DNA from: Puffinus mauretanicus
Lineage: Eukaryota; Chordata; Aves; Procellariiformes; Procellariidae
DNA: 64,000 nucleotides
NCBI GenBank assembly: GCA_023333565.1
Contig: JAJKFH010001031.1
Coordinates: forward strand, 80,774 to 144,773
Reading direction: 5' to 3'
The notes under the pieces were generated by a model. It worked only from the letters and a program-made list of their open reading frames with translations, was not told where the DNA came from and made no database searches. Positions 25,453 through 37,400 of the stretch are shown piece by piece. Made by a program: the position numbers and the translations under genes. Each line of letters opens with the position of its first letter. Position 1 is the stretch's first letter.

Positions 25453-28400
25453 AATATCTGTTTGTGAATAGGTTGGACAGTAACCTGCAAGGAATAGTCT
25501 TGGTGTCATTGATTCATTTCCTAATTGCAACTGGTTCCAATTCCATGTTACCAACTACAGCTCTGCCATAAAGCACAAGTTTGAAACGGGCCCTACAGAT
25601 GGTACCATGAATGCATATACACTAAGTATGGCACTATTTGCCTCCTTCAATCTTAATTTCACCCTTAGGAGCTATTTACAGCTTTCCATGACCTAGACCA
25701 GGGAAAAAGATGTCTCTACTTTATTTCTCAAGAGGGTGGCTCACAAGCTGAGGCTGGAAGGGGAGAGTTGCTAAGGCACAGTGTTCAACCAGGATTGCTC
25801 TTGTCACAGAGTGGAGGATGCTGTGAAAGATGAGAATTAATTGGCCATCCTTTCAGTCCCTGACTTTCAGGCTAAAATGCCCATTTCAGTGATTTTCATG
25901 CCACACATACGTTTGCTGGAACCAGAAAATGAAGCTATGGGTATTTATTTGATTGGTCTCGTATTAGGATATGAGGAAGAAAGAATATAATTTCGTACTT
26001 GTTTTTGGTAGTCAGCCACTTTTTTTTTTTTTTTAAATTTCCTCCTTCCCCCCATTTTCCTCTGTTTATTTAGTTTTTAGCATTATAATCTCTGCTGAAA
26101 TGAGATATTTTCCTCAGTGGTCTTTGCCTAAGATCTCAGAGCTTGGAAAACTCTGCTTATTAAAGTGAGTCTTTATCACTGCCAAGATTTTTGAAGCTTG
26201 AAGAAACTCACTCTGTTTTTCCCTTACCCTGAAGGAAGGCAAACGCAAAAGGAACAATTGGGGCAGCACAGCTGAAGTACATCCTCCAAGATGAAGGGAG
26301 GTCAAATTATATATCACAATTTGATATAGAATAGAATATAAGCAGATCTGTCCTTGTCACCATTTTAAACCAGAGCCACTTTGTCACCATATTAAAAACT
26401 GAGAAAAACAAAATAGTTGGAGCAGTCTTCAAATGCTCTGTTGAAATCTCTGTCCAGCAAAAGCAAATAACACCCTTTTGTCCACTATTTCTTTGTACAT
26501 TTCCGTAAGATGAGGAGATAAAAATCTTACTTATGTCTTTCAGCAACACAACAAACATGTACCATCTGTAGATGTAAATTTAGGGAAGCCTGGGGAATAT
26601 GCAAGCTTCAATTCAGGGTGAATTAATGGAAGTTCATTTTAATATCACTGGCTCTTTTCTATATACCAAGCAAAACCAAAGAACATAACTGGCATACTTA
26701 TCCTGCCCACTATTTGCAAAAGTGTTCCTGCAAGGTGTCAGGGATTGGGGCAAAGGGGTCATGATCTGCACCAGACAGCTGCAATTGTTATTCCAGCTTC
26801 CAGGCAACAGAAGCAAACCTAAATCTGATGAGGAATCTGGGTCACTGCTGGGTTTAGTAAAAAAAAAAAAAATCCTGAAGGAAATAAAAACCCTGAATAT
26901 TTCATATTCTCTAATTGTGTTTCATCATAGTTGCCAATGATTTCAAAGTAATCAGAGACTTGGAAGCTGCTTCTGAATAAACAACCGAGCCATTGCAAGC
27001 CACAGAGCTCCACATCAGGAGTCCATCTTCTATCAGCAAAGCCACCAATTTCTCTGGGCTCAGAGTTTCCCCTGTAGGGAGCTTGTCCTTGTAAATAAAG
27101 CTCAGACATAGATATTTACAACAATATCACACCTGGAGATTTGGGGAGGTAACTGAATCCCCAGGCACTGCAAAAGAAGATTTAGCTTTCCTTTATAAGC
27201 TGATTGGCATTGTGAAAATGCCTGTGAAAGGCTGACATTTGGCAAGACCAGGGTGCTGAGGAATGTTAGAAGCAGGAATTGGGAGGGAGCCGAGGCGCAG
27301 GGGAGGTTACGGTGCTCTTGAGAGGCCTGTTGCCATGGAAGGGCCTCAGGAGAAGCATCAAGTGTCACAAGTCCAAAAGCAGGGGCATTGGGGAGAATCT
27401 CAGCGTTTGAAAGGGTTTACAACAGCACATGTATTGTACCCTTTAATTTTCCAGTTATCCCCTTTTAATAACCAGCCTATATTTTGAAACAGATCAGGCT
27501 TCAGAACCTTCTACTGAATTTTTCCCTGATGATTTATCTATTTTTTTAATTACATAATACAGGCTTAAGTAAGAAGCTTACTAATGCTACTAAACAAAAC
27601 ATAATGCATGACTAAAGTACACTGCATCTTGTGTTTTGAGCAGATAATGAAACCTTTATTACCTAACCAATTAAGACCATTCAGGTAGACTGGCTTCTCC
27701 CAGCCAAAGGTTTTTGTTTTGGGAGACCTTCTATTCCATACAGGGAGACCATTATGGACACAATCCCTTGATATATCTTGATCTGGGACCTAAATTATTA
27801 GGCACTGTAGAAATCTGGCATAATACTGAACTAACTTCAAGAGAATAACGGCATCATAGTGAAAGCTACGGTTCCAGTTCCGCTTGTTGGTTGCTCCTTC
27901 TCTCCCCTGATTTGTTTATTGTATGCAGACAGCATGCTTTGCTATGTACAAATTTAGGTGAGAAAACCCATTTTTCTTCCCTTCAGCTTTAGTCTGCCCT
28001 GTCTTTGAAGTAAACATTGGTCTGCCTGATCCAATTTGACCCTAAAAACCCTGAAGTGGTGTTCAAATAAGGTTTAAGGTTTGTACTTGAACAAATTTCA
28101 CCTATACAGAAAGGTGAACAAAACACCAAATCCTGATGTAAGAATGGATCCAGGCTGAAGCTGGGGATTATTTATACGTGGCTTTTTATGAGGTGAACTG
28201 GAAGTAAGATATCAGACAAATGCTGCCACGCATGCAAGCTGCTACTCAAACCACTGCTATCCTGAAGATAAAGCTACTGCCTGAAATGGCACCAAGACCT
28301 TCCTTACAACTTGTTCCTGCAGGAGAACCATAAAATGCAGATGTGAGAAGGCTGGCCAGGTGGTGGGATAGAGCCTGGCATGACTGAGTGGGAAGAGGCC

Positions 28401-28517
28401 CCAAGGATCAGTGCAAAAAAGGCTGATGCTTTCACCAACTGCTGTCACTGGGTCCTTAGATGGTCTCTGCACACACCTAATCACTCCTCTTGGGGAAATA
28501 TCCATTAGAAACCCACA
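25453..28517. other. Intergenic DNA, no gene recognised
   Basis: This stretch contains homopolymers (T near 26018-26034, A near 26862) and no exon or RNA gene I can support. Open frames are short. A mildly GC-richer segment near 27260-27370 has no recognisable content. Confidence 0.6.
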
Positions 28518-28617
28518 AACCTGATCTATTTGAAGATGTCTCTGCCCACAGCAGGGGGCTTGGACTAGATGACCTTTAAAGTTCCCCTCCAATCCAAACT
28601 ATACTATGATTCTATGA
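28518..28617 (+). mobile_element. CR1 LINE 3' tail fragment, about 100 bp
   Basis: The sequence from CCTGATCTATTTGAAGATG through GGACTAGATGACCTTTAAAG to the terminal CTATGATTCTATGA closely parallels the end of the CR1 copy at 30.19-30.99 kb. It therefore belongs to that kind of subfamily rather than to the 15-19 kb one. Only the 3' untranslated end is present, so there is no coding content. The start is judged by where similarity to the other copy fades. Confidence 0.8.
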
Positions 28618-28670
28618 ACTTCCATTTCACCCTTGGGCCGGTCAAAGTGATCCTCAGCAATACAATTGTT

Positions 28671-28708
28671 GTTTTTGTAAGGAAGTGCTGTTTTTGTAAG
28701 GAAGTGCA
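28671..28708. repeat. Tandem duplication, 19-bp unit x2
   Basis: Two adjacent copies (28671-28689 and 28690-28708) of a GTTTTTGTAAGGAAGTGC unit differ only at the last base. It is a small local duplication just after a CR1 tail, with no sign of function. Confidence 0.8.
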
Positions 28709-29516
28709 GCAAAAATCAATGCCAAGCACTGCCCTGTAACACTGGGGGAGTGTAAACTCCCATCCATGGGACCTCGAATGTTCACAAGTTGTAAAATCCT
28801 ATTTGGAGCATACATTGTATTTGGAAACAAAAAACCCCACACAACTGCTTTAAAGTAACAATCTTTTGTTAGACACTGACCTTCTTTGGTTACATACCTT
28901 CTGATCTATATGCAGCTTCAAAATCTCTCTTCTCCTTGTGCTCTCCTGCTAACTGCTGCCTCAGATGTTTGCCACATTCAATGAGTGACCATTGGCCAAA
29001 CAAAATGTGGTATGTTAGCACTCTTCCTCTGCAAAGTCCAAACTGTGGCTTAGGATCTGAGTTTTGCTTCTCCTAGTCACATTCATCTTCTCACCTGTAC
29101 CTTTCACTCTGTCTCTGTAACAACCTCGAATGGCTGCAAACAGCTGGTCACCAGCAAAGAGATACAGAATTGAGTAATCTATATATTTCTGTATCTGTCT
29201 TGTAGGAGGTCTAAAATAAACCCCTTTCAGTTAAATGTCCTCTGTTGACTATCAAATAAAACCTAAACCTCTCATCTGAACTTTAAGAAGCAAATCTTAA
29301 TTCTATAGTCATTCTAGGAAGCATGATTCCATATAAGGACTGCTTAATCTAAGTCACCTATACCTGGATAAAGTATGAGGTATACTTTAGTATAACTTTG
29401 GGCAGTTTTAAGAGGAATACCCCAGGGGCTAGATTAGGTTTCATGGGGAGAGAAGTCTTTTTTGAGGACATAATTTCCTACCTGATATCTCTTTTATATT
29501 CAGCTCTGATTTTCAG

Positions 29517-29752
29517 GTAAAGGGCAATATGCATTTATCAGATGTTTTTAATCCTAGCTGCTCAGAAGAGGAGGGAGCTGATTTTGATGATGCCTGCTGG
29601 TATGCAGGAAAAAGAACTGTTGAAGACTATCTGAGAAGTCCAGACAAATGGATCATAGATTGGGAGACAATCTTCTCTTGGCAGTTTCTAGCAAGCAGAG
29701 TACAAATGAAGTCTGGTCCTAAAGTCAGTTACTTTAAACCCTATTCAGGACG
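29517..29752 (+). CDS. Candidate coding exon of unknown gene
   Basis: I do not recognise this protein. One frame is open from 29466 to the TAA at 29754-29756. Read from 29517 it starts VKGNMHLSDVF, continues with an acidic stretch SEEEGADFDD, then YLRSPDKWIIDWETIFSWQF and ends SGPKVSYFKPYSG. It has four tryptophans and a clear acidic patch, which is unlike the Ser/Leu/Cys-rich chance frames elsewhere in the window. Two splice acceptors fit: a pyrimidine-rich tract ending in AG at 29502-29503, or the AG at 29515-29516, which enters in phase 0. A donor GTAACA could follow at 29753. It could be an exon of an unrecognised gene with distant partner exons, an exonised or viral relic, or chance. No partner exon was found, so existence and boundaries are uncertain. 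Confidence 0.33.
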
Positions 29753-30189
29753 GTAACATATTTTTGTTTTCTTTTTAAAATTTTGAACACATGATATTGC
29801 CAAAGGATTAAAAAACAAACCAGGACATTTGAATAATAACATCATTTCACAAAATTTCCACAATTGCCAAACTTCAAATACAAGAAATAAAAAAACATAT
29901 TCCCTGCTTTGAAATAGTTAACAAGGAAGTTGCATTAAGTACACCTGGGGGCTCTCATTACAGCCTGGAGCAACAGGGTGAAGGAGCCCTCAACAAGGCA
30001 AGAGGCAGGAAGGGAAGCACTCCAGTTAAAACAGAAACCTCAATGTTCTGCAGTTTTCTCCCTGAAAAGATGAGCTGGTGCAAAGGCAGTGAACCAAGAT
30101 ATGTAACATGGAGATGTCTTCTGAAGCAGTGAGCAAACAAAGACTCCTCACCTGAGTGAAAGCTGTCCTAAACAAAGTCACAGCTGTTC

Positions 30190-30988
30190 CTGCCATCCAG
30201 AGGGACCTGGACAAGCTCGAGAAGTGGGCCCCTCTGAACGTCATGAGGTTCAACAAGGGCAAGTGCAAGGTCCTGCACATGGGTTGGGGCAGCCTCTGGT
30301 ATCAATACAGGCTGGGGGATGAAGGGATTGAGAGCAGCCCTGCCGAGAAGGACTTGGGGATGCTGGTGGATGAAAAGCTGGATGTGAGCTGGCAATGTGT
30401 GCTCGCAGCCCAGAAGGCCAACCGTATCCTGGGCTGCATCAAAAGAAGCGTGGCCAGCAGGTCAAGCGAGGCGATTCTGCCCCTCTGCTCTGCTCTGGTA
30501 AGACCCCGCCTGGAGTACTGCATCCAGTTCTGGAGCCCTCAGCATAGGAAAGACGTGGACCTTTTGGAGCGGGGGGATGGTACGCATCTCCTATGAAGAA
30601 AGGCTGAGAGAGTTGGGGTTGTTCAGCCTGGAGAAGACAAGACTCCAAGGAGACTTTATTGTGGCCTTTCAATACTTAACGGGGGCTTATAAGAAAGATG
30701 GGGACAGACTTTTGAGTAGGGCCTGTTGCGATAAGATAAGGGGTAATGGTTTTAAACTAAAAGAGGGCAGATTTAGACTAGATATAAGGAAGAAATGTTT
30801 TACAGTGAAGGTGGTGGAACATTGGCACAGGTTACCCAGAGACGTGGTAGTTGCCCCATCCCTGGGAACATTCAAGGTCAGGCTGGACAGGGCTCTGATC
30901 TAGTTGAACATGTCCCTGCTCATTGCAGGGGGGTTGGACTTTCAAAGGTCCCTTCCAACCCAAACCATTCTATGATGCTATGATTCTG
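30190..30988 (+). mobile_element. CR1 LINE 3' fragment, different subfamily
   Basis: The fragment starts at about TGCCATCCAGAGGGACCTGG, a point inside CR1 ORF2, and ends in the CTATGATGCTATGATTCTG tail. Translation in pieces gives [20 protein letters not shown], then [16 protein letters not shown] and [15 protein letters not shown], ending RLDRALI before a TAG near 30901-30903. Compared with the CR1 at 24.5 kb, about a dozen codons are missing near 30569-30585, between LLER and YEERL, where the frame also shifts. Sequence differences show it is from another CR1 lineage. It is non-functional. Confidence 0.9.
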
Positions 30989-33900
30989 TGCCCACTATTA
31001 CCCTGCCACAACACACCATTAAAAAAATTGTCCTTAGAAGATCATCATCCATAGATAATAAATCATGATGCTGCACAGTGTAAAAGAGTGACACTGCCTC
31101 TGTTGCTTTCAGCCATTCTGGGGAAACTCTCTCAATGCTATTGCTAACATGGCAATACTGATGACAGAATAAAACCAGTACTATAAGCTCAAAGCCAGAT
31201 TTGTATTTCCCTCGTGGTAAGATTAATTGGTTTTAAGCCTCTAGGCTCATCCTTGAGAATGGAGAGTCCTGCTTGTTACAAGTACCATCCTGCTGCCCAG
31301 ACTATTAGCTAGGTTTCTGTCTGCTGGCAGCTAGGCTTTTGAAAGAAGGCAGCAGATAATCCAGTTTTGAGACGTATAACCCTCCTGCTAGGTGCTCCTG
31401 GTAGTTAAAAAGTCTGCTTCCTTCTCTCCACAATCTTGTTTAGATGCTGGAAAGTCTTATACCTAGTTTCTGTGAAATGTGTTCATTAGAATCTCATCAT
31501 ATCTTTGATTTTTCTTAATATTATAATCAAAATAGTCAACCCATATTTGACTATGTTATTATACTTAGACTGTAACAGGCAAAACAATTAAGCTATTTTG
31601 GAACAGCATGTAGCTTTCTCTCTGTGCTTTCCTCACTACAGCTAGTCTATTCAGGAGAAGAACAAAAGGCTTATTTTACCTTGTTTATTCTTATGCAGGG
31701 TACACACAAACACTGTGAACACAAACATCATCTCTTCCTAGAGGTCATGAGTCATCCCTACTTCAAAAGAAGAAAAAACCCCAGGTGTTAGCAGCCACAC
31801 ACATTGTGAAAAACAAAGCACTGCAGAAATTGTTAGACTAGGATTTGGATAAGTACATCTTATCTACCCAGAAGTCTTCTTTTTTTTTCCTCAAAGCTTC
31901 ACTTGCCTGAGGAAAATAATACAATCCTTCCTTCTGTCTTCAAAGTTTTCATCTTAGATGTAACTCAATCTACCTGAGACTCTGCACGAGTACACTACTA
32001 AAGCAGTCACCAAAAATATAGCCCTTTCTATAGTTGACCCCCCCAATTTTCCTATCCAGAAAAAACAGAACCACCACCATCCAACTTACCTGCTCAAGAG
32101 CTCTCCTTAAATATATGCCTACTTTGCATGCATTGTTACTAAGTTGCTAATTGAAAAACAACCTTAATTGTGCTAATTGACAAACATGTAAATTGCCCTT
32201 AGTAGTCTGTTTATAGAGCTGCTACATCAGACGCACTTTAGTTGGTAAGTTTCTCTTATTCTAGACATTATATCTGCTCTGTAGTTAAACAAGACTATTT
32301 GTTCCTTAATTAATAAACTTATTTTATTAAAAGTCAGAGCTGTAGTTTCAAAAGACAAGTCTGTATATTTCAGCAGGCAATCAGTAGAGAAACATAGGTG
32401 AACCTGGCAAGCCCAGGGACAGCACCTGCCTGAACAGCCTCCAAAAGCCAATGTTCTGTGGCAACTGACTAGGCAGGCTTGCATTTAAAGTTTTTAACTT
32501 TAATGCTTGCACAGAAAATTCTTTGAATTGAATTGAGTTGCTGTAGTTAAAAGAGAATTGACTGGCATACGGAGAGAACATAGATTAGCTGTGTTGTACA
32601 TATTGTAATTCTATAACTCCATCAAAACTGCCTTTTCTTGCTGCAAATTACATCAGAAAAGGATTTCTGTTCCTTCTTTGTTAACAAGGCAAGCTGTAGT
32701 CTTCAGTGATAAGACATTGATTCTGCTTTAACCTGTTTTATTCCTTATTTCTGTGGAACAGCAAGCTGTTGGACATCACCAGCAGCCATGCAATGCAGGG
32801 TGAATGCTGTTAACAGGACGGTGGCTGGCTGCTGCAAAGTGTTCTTTGTGCTATTGGGCTTTTATGGTTTCCAATTGTAATTAATAACAGATAAAATTAG
32901 GAAGGAAAGAGCTGAGTAAACAAGCTGGAAAATGTTATTTTTTAAATGCAGATATTAAACAGTGTGAAGCCTGATAAGGAACAAACTGTACTATTCATAT
33001 TACTGCATATCTTGCAACAACAGGTTCCCATGTCAGTGTCCAAATGACTGCTTGCTAAAAATAGTTTCTCTTCTGCCTTAGCTTTCTTATAACACGAAGG
33101 ATGTTTTCTCTACTTTTCCTTTTCTGCTACTGACAGAGCAGAGGGTTTCCTTCACAAGTGTGCTGTCTGGAGTGGCTCTGTGCTGGCTGCATCAGGTGCA
33201 TAGTGAGGGAAAGAGGGGGGTGGCAATTCCCAGGAGGTCCTAGCAAGTGGGGGTTGCTCTGCTCAGCCTCCCAGAGAAGATGAGCTTCCCAATGGTCTGT
33301 TGTGCTGGGATCAGCAGAGGTCTTTTAAAATGGTGTCACCTTTACTGCTACGTTTTTTATCAAAACACACAAAAATCAGGGTACTGGAGCTTTGATTAAT
33401 GATTGTATGGGGTGAAACATGGGATTCAATAGCTCACCAAAACTGGGCATCCAAAAGCAGATGTTTATGCGCCAGACCTCATTCTCATTTGTAATCCACT
33501 GCACTAAACAGGATGGCACGTGTCAAACTGTGATCATCTTCTCAGATAGCACCCGTTTAATAATGTTTATTAACGTTGCTCTGTGTTTTGATGAGCAAGG
33601 GATATTGCATGAACATTGCAAGTGTATGTTAATCAGCTGCGATTGTATTGGGCCCACACTGAAAGGGAACCCCTAAGTAATGCCACTTATTCCAGTTTCA
33701 CTTGGAGAGTCAGGACATGGGGTCTCTAAATCCACTATCCATCTCCAGAGGAGATGTCCAGAAAACTATTACTGCTGCTTTCCCCAGCTCATCCTTGTCT
33801 ATCCTCTGGGGAGCCAGCCAGCATGCTGCACCTGTGTACAGAGCAGGGGCTATGCAGCAACAGCTGAATGCTGTTTTCCCCTCTTGCTTAAAGCCAATTA

Positions 33901-34370
33901 TTTTTTTCCATGGTAATATCCTACTGTAACTCTGGTTTAGTACTGCTGAGTATTTCCAAAATGTCTTAATGCTTCTATCACAGTAGTCCAGCAGACTTCA
34001 GGGATGTTTGGAATCACTGAACTCAACACTGACAGTCTTTAATGCTCTGCTTTGAATTGTGGGCAGTGTAAGGGAGCAGGTGCCTGATGAGCAGGTAGGC
34101 TGCCTTTCCGTGCCAGTGAAGGATAGAAATCTCTCTTCCTGCTTTTACTAAGAATTTGCTGTTTATCAAAAATGGCACATCTTAAAGGGACTTGAACAGT
34201 ATGGTTGTGACTTGCAAATACTGAAAATGGAAAAGAGGAAAATAAATGCTTTTATATATAAAGAAAGTGTATATAGTTACATACTGCAGGAAAAAAACAC
34301 CTCTGTATCTTGAATGACTGAATAAGCTGAAACCAGAAACTGATGTAATGTATACAACTTGGAACTTGTT

Positions 34371-34404
34371 AATGGTTAATAATGGTTAATAATTAATGGT
34401 TAAT
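34371..34404. repeat. Three copies of AATGGTTAAT with HNF1-like palindrome
   Basis: The decamer AATGGTTAAT occurs at 34371, 34381 and 34395. The arrangement creates GTTAATAATTAAT at 34385-34397, which matches the HNF1 consensus GTTAATNATTAAC at all but the last base. It may be a simple local expansion. Confidence 0.6.
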
Positions 34405-37400
34405 AAATGCATGCATTAGCTTTATATTTTTAAAGCCAATACATGCATTTAAAACTACACCACCAGCTGTCTTTTAATAGGGCTATTAATCTTCTCCACC
34501 TCACTTGTGGGATCTAACTGTATGATTTGAGTGTCAATATTTGTTTTTCACCTAAGCTCCTCTTTCAAATGTATGAAAAATTCAAATACTTAGATTATTA
34601 CCCACAAACAATGATGCAACAAGTCAGATGCAATTTGAGTTTAATAGAGCTGTTATTAAGAAAAACAACCTTGCACAGACATAATGATTTACTGGTTTCT
34701 TACCTGAATGGAAAAGAATAATCAATTACCTGCCAGATAAATAGCTGATCTGTTTTCTTCCCCTTTGGTTTTAGAAGATACTAGGACAATGAGGTAAGAA
34801 CTTGTTTTTTAATGTTTAATTTCTTAAAACTTACGAAGAGATGCTATTACCTATTGCAGCTATAGTTTACCTTTACAAAATACTTGTCAGAGTGATGAGT
34901 ATGAAAGCATGGAAGACACCACTCTAAGAAGTTGAGAAGACTACGAAAGAATGAAACTTTTATAGTAATTCTTTGTAGTACCTTTCCCTTCTGTATATTT
35001 TCTTCCAAATGTGAGAAAAGCTTAGGACATGGGGGTGGGGGGGCAGGGGAAACTGACTCTTTGGAAGGGAGGACTGGCATCTCTCTCCTACCTTTGTAGT
35101 AGAACATTTTTAAATTAAAGCTGATTACCCTTGAAAGCTCATGTGTCTCCAAAATAATATCTATTTATAAGGGTTGGAAATTCCCCTTGTAACAGCTACA
35201 TGTAGCAGTTGCCATATTCCTTAGTAAGGCAGCCTCTGAATAAATGATCACCAATCCAGGGCTGCATATTCTAAGATGAAATCATTATCCTTAATGTGGC
35301 ATTCCTGCTGAGACATCTCCCAGCAAATATGGGCTTACTTTGGATTTTGAGTGTTATTTGCAGAGAAAACCCTAGTGATTCTTGCAGTGGGTGAATCCTT
35401 TGCCTGGGGCCATTCTTGCTAAACACTGCTCTGAGTATGTCTCAATATTAACGAGTTTTTCCATAAATAGGTGGAAGTGATAGCCTGCAGACACATGGTT
35501 TAAAATTGAACTGCAAGTTGCTTTGCTTGTAGTAAAGTATGAGCACTTCTTGCTAGTCAGACTTATGGGAACATTTCTCTGTAAGTTTTTCATAAGCACT
35601 ATCTCATGAACTAAACCCTTTAGAAAAAGTAGTTCATCTCTCATAAAAGTTATTCTCTCAAGTCTGTGAAAGGTGGAACCTGGAGATATTTAGTAGGTGT
35701 CACTGCTCAGTTTTTCATCTCCTGTTGTGTATTCTCCTCCCCCATGTACCTCCACCTGTGCATGTCTTCTTGATGCCAATATTCTTCATGAAAATATTGT
35801 GTAAGGTCCTCTAAATCTGGCATGGTGGTTTTTTTTTTCCTGATATAGCTTAAGCCATTTGATATCTATTTGAGCACCAAATGTTTTCAGACAGACAGAT
35901 ATTCAAAATAGAACTCGGGCTTAGCCCTGCTACTAACTTTTGTGTATTGGAAAGGAAGGTAGGTATAGTCAATTATGAGCTAAAATTGCACCTGTAATAC
36001 CAAGCTACAATTTTTTAACACTGCTGATTGTAAAAACTTTCTTTAATCTTCCCTCGGGGTCCACATAAACATTACTGGCTAAGAAAGACAGTAAATCATT
36101 ATACTGCTTTGGCTTCCATCGGTCACAGTTCACATGTAAGGAGATGGATAACATCAGTTGAGCTGTTTGGAGGCGTTAAAATTAAAGAAATATCTGACCT
36201 GTGGGCACTGGGTCTATTAATTACATGAGCATGAGCCACTTGTTGAGGATAGAAGTACACCTTCATCCCTCAGATCTGCCAGTCAAGTGGCTGGAAGGAA
36301 GCGATGTGCTGCTTGGAGCAACATGCCATGTTCTGCCTCTTAGTGCAAGGTTCCACTCGAACACAGAGAGACAGAGCTAAGAAAAAGTTGGACTCAAGGC
36401 ATTTATTCATGCCTTGAAATTCAGGGGTTGAAGATGGATGATTTGACTGCTGCCATAGGAAGTCTTTTGCACTTCAAGGAAGCCAGAAGGTCTTGCTCCA
36501 GTCCTGGACTGATGAGTTGTTCATGTGTCTGTGCTTCACAGCAAGGAGAAGCATTGGGCCCTATTTCAGAAACAGGCAGTTTCAGAAACTCAAGCTTCGC
36601 TCAAGCTGCCTGCCTTCCTTTGCTATTTCCAGGCACCAGAGAGAGAATGGACTCTGGCTTTCTTGCTCAGGGGAAAGTGTTGAGAAAGAGAAACCTCTAG
36701 TGTTCTCACCCTGGAAGTGTCTGCACTTCCTGATAAGCTGGAGAAGGGGAGAGTGGGCTGACACAGGTGTGCTCGACATCTATTTGGAATGATTTATGGC
36801 AAGACAGTTCTTAGAAAAATTATTAGTGGCTCTGTCCTGTCCACTTATTGCCAGGAGAAAAAAAAAAAAAATTCCTCCCGTGGATGGGAGAAGAACAGTT
36901 TTTAAATGGTAGCTGGATGTATTTATTGGACTTGTTTGGAAGCAGCATTGCCAAGCATCATACACCTAGGGCTGGAGATGAACTGTCGCACACTCCTCTT
37001 GGGAAACACTTAAATGACATGGCAGTTCAGCTCATTTTGAAGCCATTATGTCTGCCAAAGGAGAGGGAGTTAGGAGGGAATCTGCAGAGGTATCAGTGGG
37101 AATCACTCTCTTGGGGAGTGGGCAATCACTCTTTTGGGGATTGTCATAGCCCAAAAGGGTGGGAGATATAAATTACACCTATTTGCCTTTAGAGCAAAAC
37201 CACATGCAGAGTCTCTTAATATTCTTTTATTTCCATTTGCATTATGAGATTTTTTTCTGCTAAAGCATTTTCCGTGTGCTTTAAGCAGGCTCTTGGGAGT
37301 TGCTGGCTGCAGCCTATTGAACCACGGGCCTGGGTGCATGGGGGATCGGGCAGTCAGGAACCGGCCAAATGGTGCCAGCGTACATCAGTTTGATTGCAGG

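Noticed and set aside
29329..29338. Perfect CArG box (CCATATAAGG) as a serum response element for PLK2
   Set aside because: It is about 19 kb from the promoter, and a few such decamers are expected by chance in 64 kb of AT-rich DNA. No neighbouring Ets site cluster was evident.
34527..34721. Open frame with YEKFKYLDYYPQ and LIELLLRK stretches after an acceptor-like site
   Set aside because: It looks mildly protein-like but has no convincing donor, no partner exon and AT-driven Lys/Tyr/Leu composition.
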